8,042 nt of DNA from Chlamydiota bacterium. GTDB lineage: Bacteria; Auribacterota; UBA3054; B51-G9. A program made the translations under genes and the position numbers. The stretch's first letter is position 1, and every line of letters begins with the position of its first letter. The notes beneath the pieces are model-generated. The model ran no database searches. It worked only from the letters and a program-made list of their open reading frames with translations, and was not told where the DNA came from. The stretch covers positions 1-8,042 of the forward strand of contig QMOL01000130.1 of the NCBI GenBank assembly GCA_003648225.1, in the 5' to 3' direction. Below, piece after piece: positions 5,122 through 8,042 of this stretch.

Positions 5122-8042
5122 ATGAAAACAAGTAAACAATTATCAAACAAAATTTTTGTATCACTTTTTATCTTACTTTCCGTATTCGCGTTTTGTAAAA
5201 TTTCGACTGCAGCCTCGCCGGGTAAATTACACCTTCGGCCTCCGAAGAAAAAAGTACATGTAATACGCAAGCCGGGAGAATGGGTATATTTAAGGATTCC
5301 TTCTCCCGGGAACAATTATGATGAATTGCAATACGATGTAAGAGTAAACTTGAGTGAAGGTGAAACATATGCAAGGTGCACACTTTTCACAACACAGGAG
5401 CATGATGATTTAATCACGGCGCCTTATGTTCGCTTTTTATATACGAATGGTATTGAATTTGCCATGGTGGAACTGTCGAACGCGACATTCTGGAGTAATG
5501 GCGGAGTAATCAGACGGACTATCAAGTTACCCGGATTACCGCATTATTATTATATTGCCTGCGGATATGGATATTATAATGATACGATGTATTCTCATAT
5601 GCAGGGAGGACCTCAAGAGACAATAATCGATGCGTCAACAGGGAAAATACTTCATAGAGGTCCAATGAAGAACGCTAAGAAATTTGTTCTTAATATTGAA
5701 AACGATAAAGATATTATTCGGGCAGGGAAAACATATTATGCGAGAATAATTGATAATTCATTCATGGCGCCAACCGGTGCTTCGAAAAAAGTAGATTTAG
5801 ATTGTAAAATTTATAATAGCGGAACCGGTCGCCTTATTTCTGATATGGAAGATGTGCAGGATATTAACTTGCGTTTTAGATTCAGCGGAAATTATCTTTT
5901 GATGATGAAAGTCGGCAGAGGTAATGATGTGGAATGGCGAACAATGAAGCAAATTACTGTTCTGCCTAAGCCTGAATATACAGGAGATCCTGATTATCTT
6001 GGCAGTTTAATTCCAAATGATTCTGTGGGATGTGGCTATAAAGACGATAATCATCAATTGCGGGACGGACGGACAGATGAGTCTTTGGGAGAGGAAATGG
6101 TAACCGACCATTTGACGGGCTCACGAAGGACAAATATATGGAACGGTATAGGTCGTGCTGTAACCCATAACCGTGGATTTTTCGGATATATGCTTGGAGT
6201 AAATTTAAAATTAAATATGCCTTATCTATTAGAAATCAAATATCCCGAAGATGCGCCCCGGACTTTTTCTTTTCTTGTCGGCAATGAATTATATTCACCC
6301 GGAATTCATACAGCTCATACCATGGGGCAGCCTGAGCCGCGATACTTTACAGAACAAATAAAATTTCCTTTGAGCAAGAAAGTAGAAACCGCAAAATTTA
6401 TTGTTTGGGCAGGAGTTCAAGAAATTAGAAGCGGATTTTATGTTGGTGTGGCTGATCCGGGTTCATTAAATGCACCATTCAGTCGGAAACCGCTTTTAGT
6501 TGAGATTACATTAAATGAATTTCAGACTATGGGGATTCCGAAAATTAAAAGGACTTTTCCCAAGGAATATCAAAGATATACATGGGTTGAATCGGAAGAT
6601 GCTCTGCCGAAAGACAATGTGCGTTTCTCGCCGTTGATTAATACTGTTTTTTATGGCTTGAATTCTGTTGCCCCGGCTGTGCTTTCATGGAACGCGCATG
6701 GAACTGCTAACAATTCAATACTTTTTAAGTCTGAACAGTACAGACAACCAGTTAGGAGCTTGATTGAGGGTACTGAATATGAAACTGATAAAATTGAAGA
6801 TTCAAACAAACGGTATAATTTCTGGTCTGAATATTTACGTTGGTCATATCAATTGAAATTAAATGTATTTCCTCGCTTCGAATATGGTGGTTCTGATGAT
6901 CTGCCGGAGAAAGCTCATGTGGTTAAATCCGACGGGAAGCCGCCATTGCCATATGTTCGTCCTTCAACCGGAAAAGAATTATCAGATTCTGCTGATATAA
7001 CTTATCCGGAAACGCTTGAAGACGCAAAAAAACTTATTTGTGAAGGTGTGTTAAATATAAAGGGGAAATATAAAGATATATTAAGACAGTTAATTGTTCG
7101 CCGAAGGGCAAATTTTCTTTCGACTTCATATTCTGAAAATGCGATTAATTTATTTGAAAAAGAAACTAAAACAAAATTGAAAGGAGAAACTCTTAAACAA
7201 AAACGGTTGGATATTATTGCTCGTTTTCAATCCGAATACAGAAAATGGTATCAGGGTAAATTGATGAGTTTTCTTGAAAAGTTACATAAAACTTATGAAG
7301 ATTTACTTGAAGCACAGACCGGTCCACTGATTTATTATCATTGGCGCAGGTCCGGCATGCCGTTTGAAGATGTTTATTTTGAATCTCTTCAAAAATGGAA
7401 TACTAAAATGAAGCAAATCAGAAATCTTCCTTTTGAAGGATTTCCTCTTCCTAAAGTCAATGATGATATTTTAACAAATGCCATAGGTAAATGGACAACA
7501 ACTGAAGACGGATTATTTCTTGATTCCGCATCATCTAATACAATTTTATGTGAAGCTCCTGTGTATGGTAAATTAGCATCCAATTCCGCTAAATATCTGA
7601 AGATGTTTAAGCGTGACGGGAAACTGGCTGTTAAGATTGTGCCTGCGATTCATTCCACGACAAAAATTTATCTTAGACAAAAGCAGCGTTCATATTTTGC
7701 GGGAGAAACATTTTATCATTCGCGGCAATTTATGATGTATGAACCTGTTTCACTTATGAGTGTGGCAAATCCGACATATCTTTCATTTGAGCAGGCCAAT
7801 CCGGTATGTTTTCCTTTTGCGAATTATGCGAGACGTTTTTTTATGAATTTCCTTTCATTACCGGATATTCCAATGGAAGAAATTCCTCAAAGCAAGCAAG
7901 CGAATGGACTAATTGTAAAAATGGGTGTTTTAGGATCAAAAACTTATGTAGCAGTTATAAATAAAAGTTTTCAGCCTGTTAAAAATGCAAAAATTTTTCT
8001 GCCGGTAAAAAATGCAAATTATATTAGAATGTTAGTTAAGAA
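5122..8042 (+). CDS. Large secreted protein, probable glycoside-hydrolase-like (partial, runs off right edge)
   Basis: One uninterrupted frame of 973 codons with no stop before the window end. Residues 1-31 form a Sec signal peptide: basic start (KTSKQLSNK), hydrophobic core 11-24, then ISTAA-SPG with cleavage near A30/A31. The C25 context (FAFC) lacks a lipobox, so a lipoprotein is unlikely. Residues 32-280 are beta-rich and Tyr/Gly-rich. A second likely beta-sandwich spans about 285-465, with TNIWNGIGRAV and a HTMGQPEPRYF stretch. From about 500 to 780 the sequence resembles an alpha/beta barrel of uncharacterised glycoside-hydrolase-like proteins: LKLNVFPRFEYGGSDDLPEKA (578-598), then IYYHWRRSGMPFEDVYFESL (737-756). 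The C-terminal part (from about 925) is beta-rich again (TYVAVINKSFQPVKNAKIFL). The acidic residues near 587-593 and 749-754 are candidate catalytic or ligand sites, by inference only. The ATG gives a classic signal peptide. An in-frame TTG at 5086 would add 12 residues and is less likely. I recall similar proteins in Planctomycetes/Lentisphaerae-type genomes but cannot name the family. Confidence 0.8.
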   Translation, partial: MKTSKQLSNKIFVSLFILLSVFAFCKISTAASPGKLHLRPPKKKVHVIRKPGEWVYLRIPSPGNNYDELQYDVRVNLSEGETYARCTLFTTQEHDDLITAPYVRFLYTNGIEFAMVELSNATFWSNGGVIRRTIKLPGLPHYYYIACGYGYYNDTMYSHMQGGPQETIIDASTGKILHRGPMKNAKKFVLNIENDKDIIRAGKTYYARIIDNSFMAPTGASKKVDLDCKIYNSGTGRLISDMEDVQDINLRFRFSGNYLLMMKVGRGNDVEWRTMKQITVLPKPEYTGDPDYLGSLIPNDSVGCGYKDDNHQLRDGRTDESLGEEMVTDHLTGSRRTNIWNGIGRAVTHNRGFFGYMLGVNLKLNMPYLLEIKYPEDAPRTFSFLVGNELYSPGIHTAHTMGQPEPRYFTEQIKFPLSKKVETAKFIVWAGVQEIRSGFYVGVADPGSLNAPFSRKPLLVEITLNEFQTMGIPKIKRTFPKEYQRYTWVESEDALPKDNVRFSPLINTVFYGLNSVAPAVLSWNAHGTANNSILFKSEQYRQPVRSLIEGTEYETDKIEDSNKRYNFWSEYLRWSYQLKLNVFPRFEYGGSDDLPEKAHVVKSDGKPPLPYVRPSTGKELSDSADITYPETLEDAKKLICEGVLNIKGKYKDILRQLIVRRRANFLSTSYSENAINLFEKETKTKLKGETLKQKRLDIIARFQSEYRKWYQGKLMSFLEKLHKTYEDLLEAQTGPLIYYHWRRSGMPFEDVYFESLQKWNTKMKQIRNLPFEGFPLPKVNDDILTNAIGKWTTTEDGLFLDSASSNTILCEAPVYGKLASNSAKYLKMFKRDGKLAVKIVPAIHSTTKIYLRQKQRSYFAGETFYHSRQFMMYEPVSLMSVANPTYLSFEQANPVCFPFANYARRFFMNFLSLPDIPMEEIPQSKQANGLIVKMGVLGSKTYVAVINKSFQPVKNAKIFLPVKNANYIRMLVK

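Noticed and set aside
5182..5205. Possible lipoprotein cysteine (C25) in the secreted protein
   Set aside because: The residues before it (FAF) do not fit a lipobox, which needs a small residue at -1; a signal peptidase I site after ISTAA fits better.
5091..5383. Two minus-strand open frames (5091-5315 and 5168-5383)
   Set aside because: Antisense to the signal peptide and N-terminus of the large secreted protein; His/Cys-rich composition without domain features.
7389..7583. Minus-strand open frame of 64 codons
   Set aside because: Antisense to the continuous large frame; no supporting motif or ribosome site.

Overview
The window is an 8 kb piece of a moderately AT-rich bacterial chromosome with two oppositely directed blocks. 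It holds no RNA gene, CRISPR array or transposase. Three things limit the likely host: near-consensus sigma70-type promoters (a perfect TTGACA-17-TATAAT at 3928-3956), starts that mostly lack a Shine-Dalgarno sequence, and a large secreted enzyme-like protein of a kind I associate with Planctomycetes/Lentisphaerae-type and related bacteria. A member of the PVC or FCB groups is plausible, but the sequence alone does not settle the phylum. Classical -35/-10 boxes argue against a typical Bacteroidetes promoter system.

Leftward block (3956 to 1, minus strand): a consensus promoter reads into a beta-phosphoglucomutase-type HAD phosphatase (3218-3880), full-length alanyl-tRNA synthetase alaS (507-3170), a small chimeric ORF (173-496), and the first 58 codons of a DegT/DnrJ/EryC1/StrS-family sugar aminotransferase that runs off the left edge. 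Gaps are 47 bp, 10 bp and a 4-bp ATGA overlap, so one operon is likely. The small ORF joins the start of a MNT-type nucleotidyltransferase to the end of a HEPN-type partner, which looks like a deletion scar of a two-gene MNT/HEPN toxin-antitoxin pair.

Divergent intergenic region (3881-4261): it holds the leftward promoter, a perfect 8-bp-stem palindrome of REP-like character (4053-4071), a 9-bp direct repeat with 20-bp period, and candidate promoter boxes for the rightward gene.

Rightward block: a complete beta subunit of class I (Fe-S) fumarate hydratase (4262-4807) stands without its alpha subunit in the window. It is followed by a 314-bp spacer with a weak terminator-like hairpin, palindromic CTGCAG-rich sequence and a good sigma70 promoter (4961-4989). 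Next comes a very large secreted protein (5122 to beyond 8042, at least 973 residues) with a signal peptide, N-terminal beta-rich region, a probable glycoside-hydrolase-like alpha/beta barrel and a beta-rich C-terminal part. Its exact family is unassigned.

The leftward genes are a mixed set: central sugar-phosphate metabolism, translation, a relic toxin-antitoxin and sugar modification. The rightward genes are a TCA-cycle subunit and a probable polysaccharide-related exoenzyme. I see no defence or mobile system beyond the toxin-antitoxin relic.
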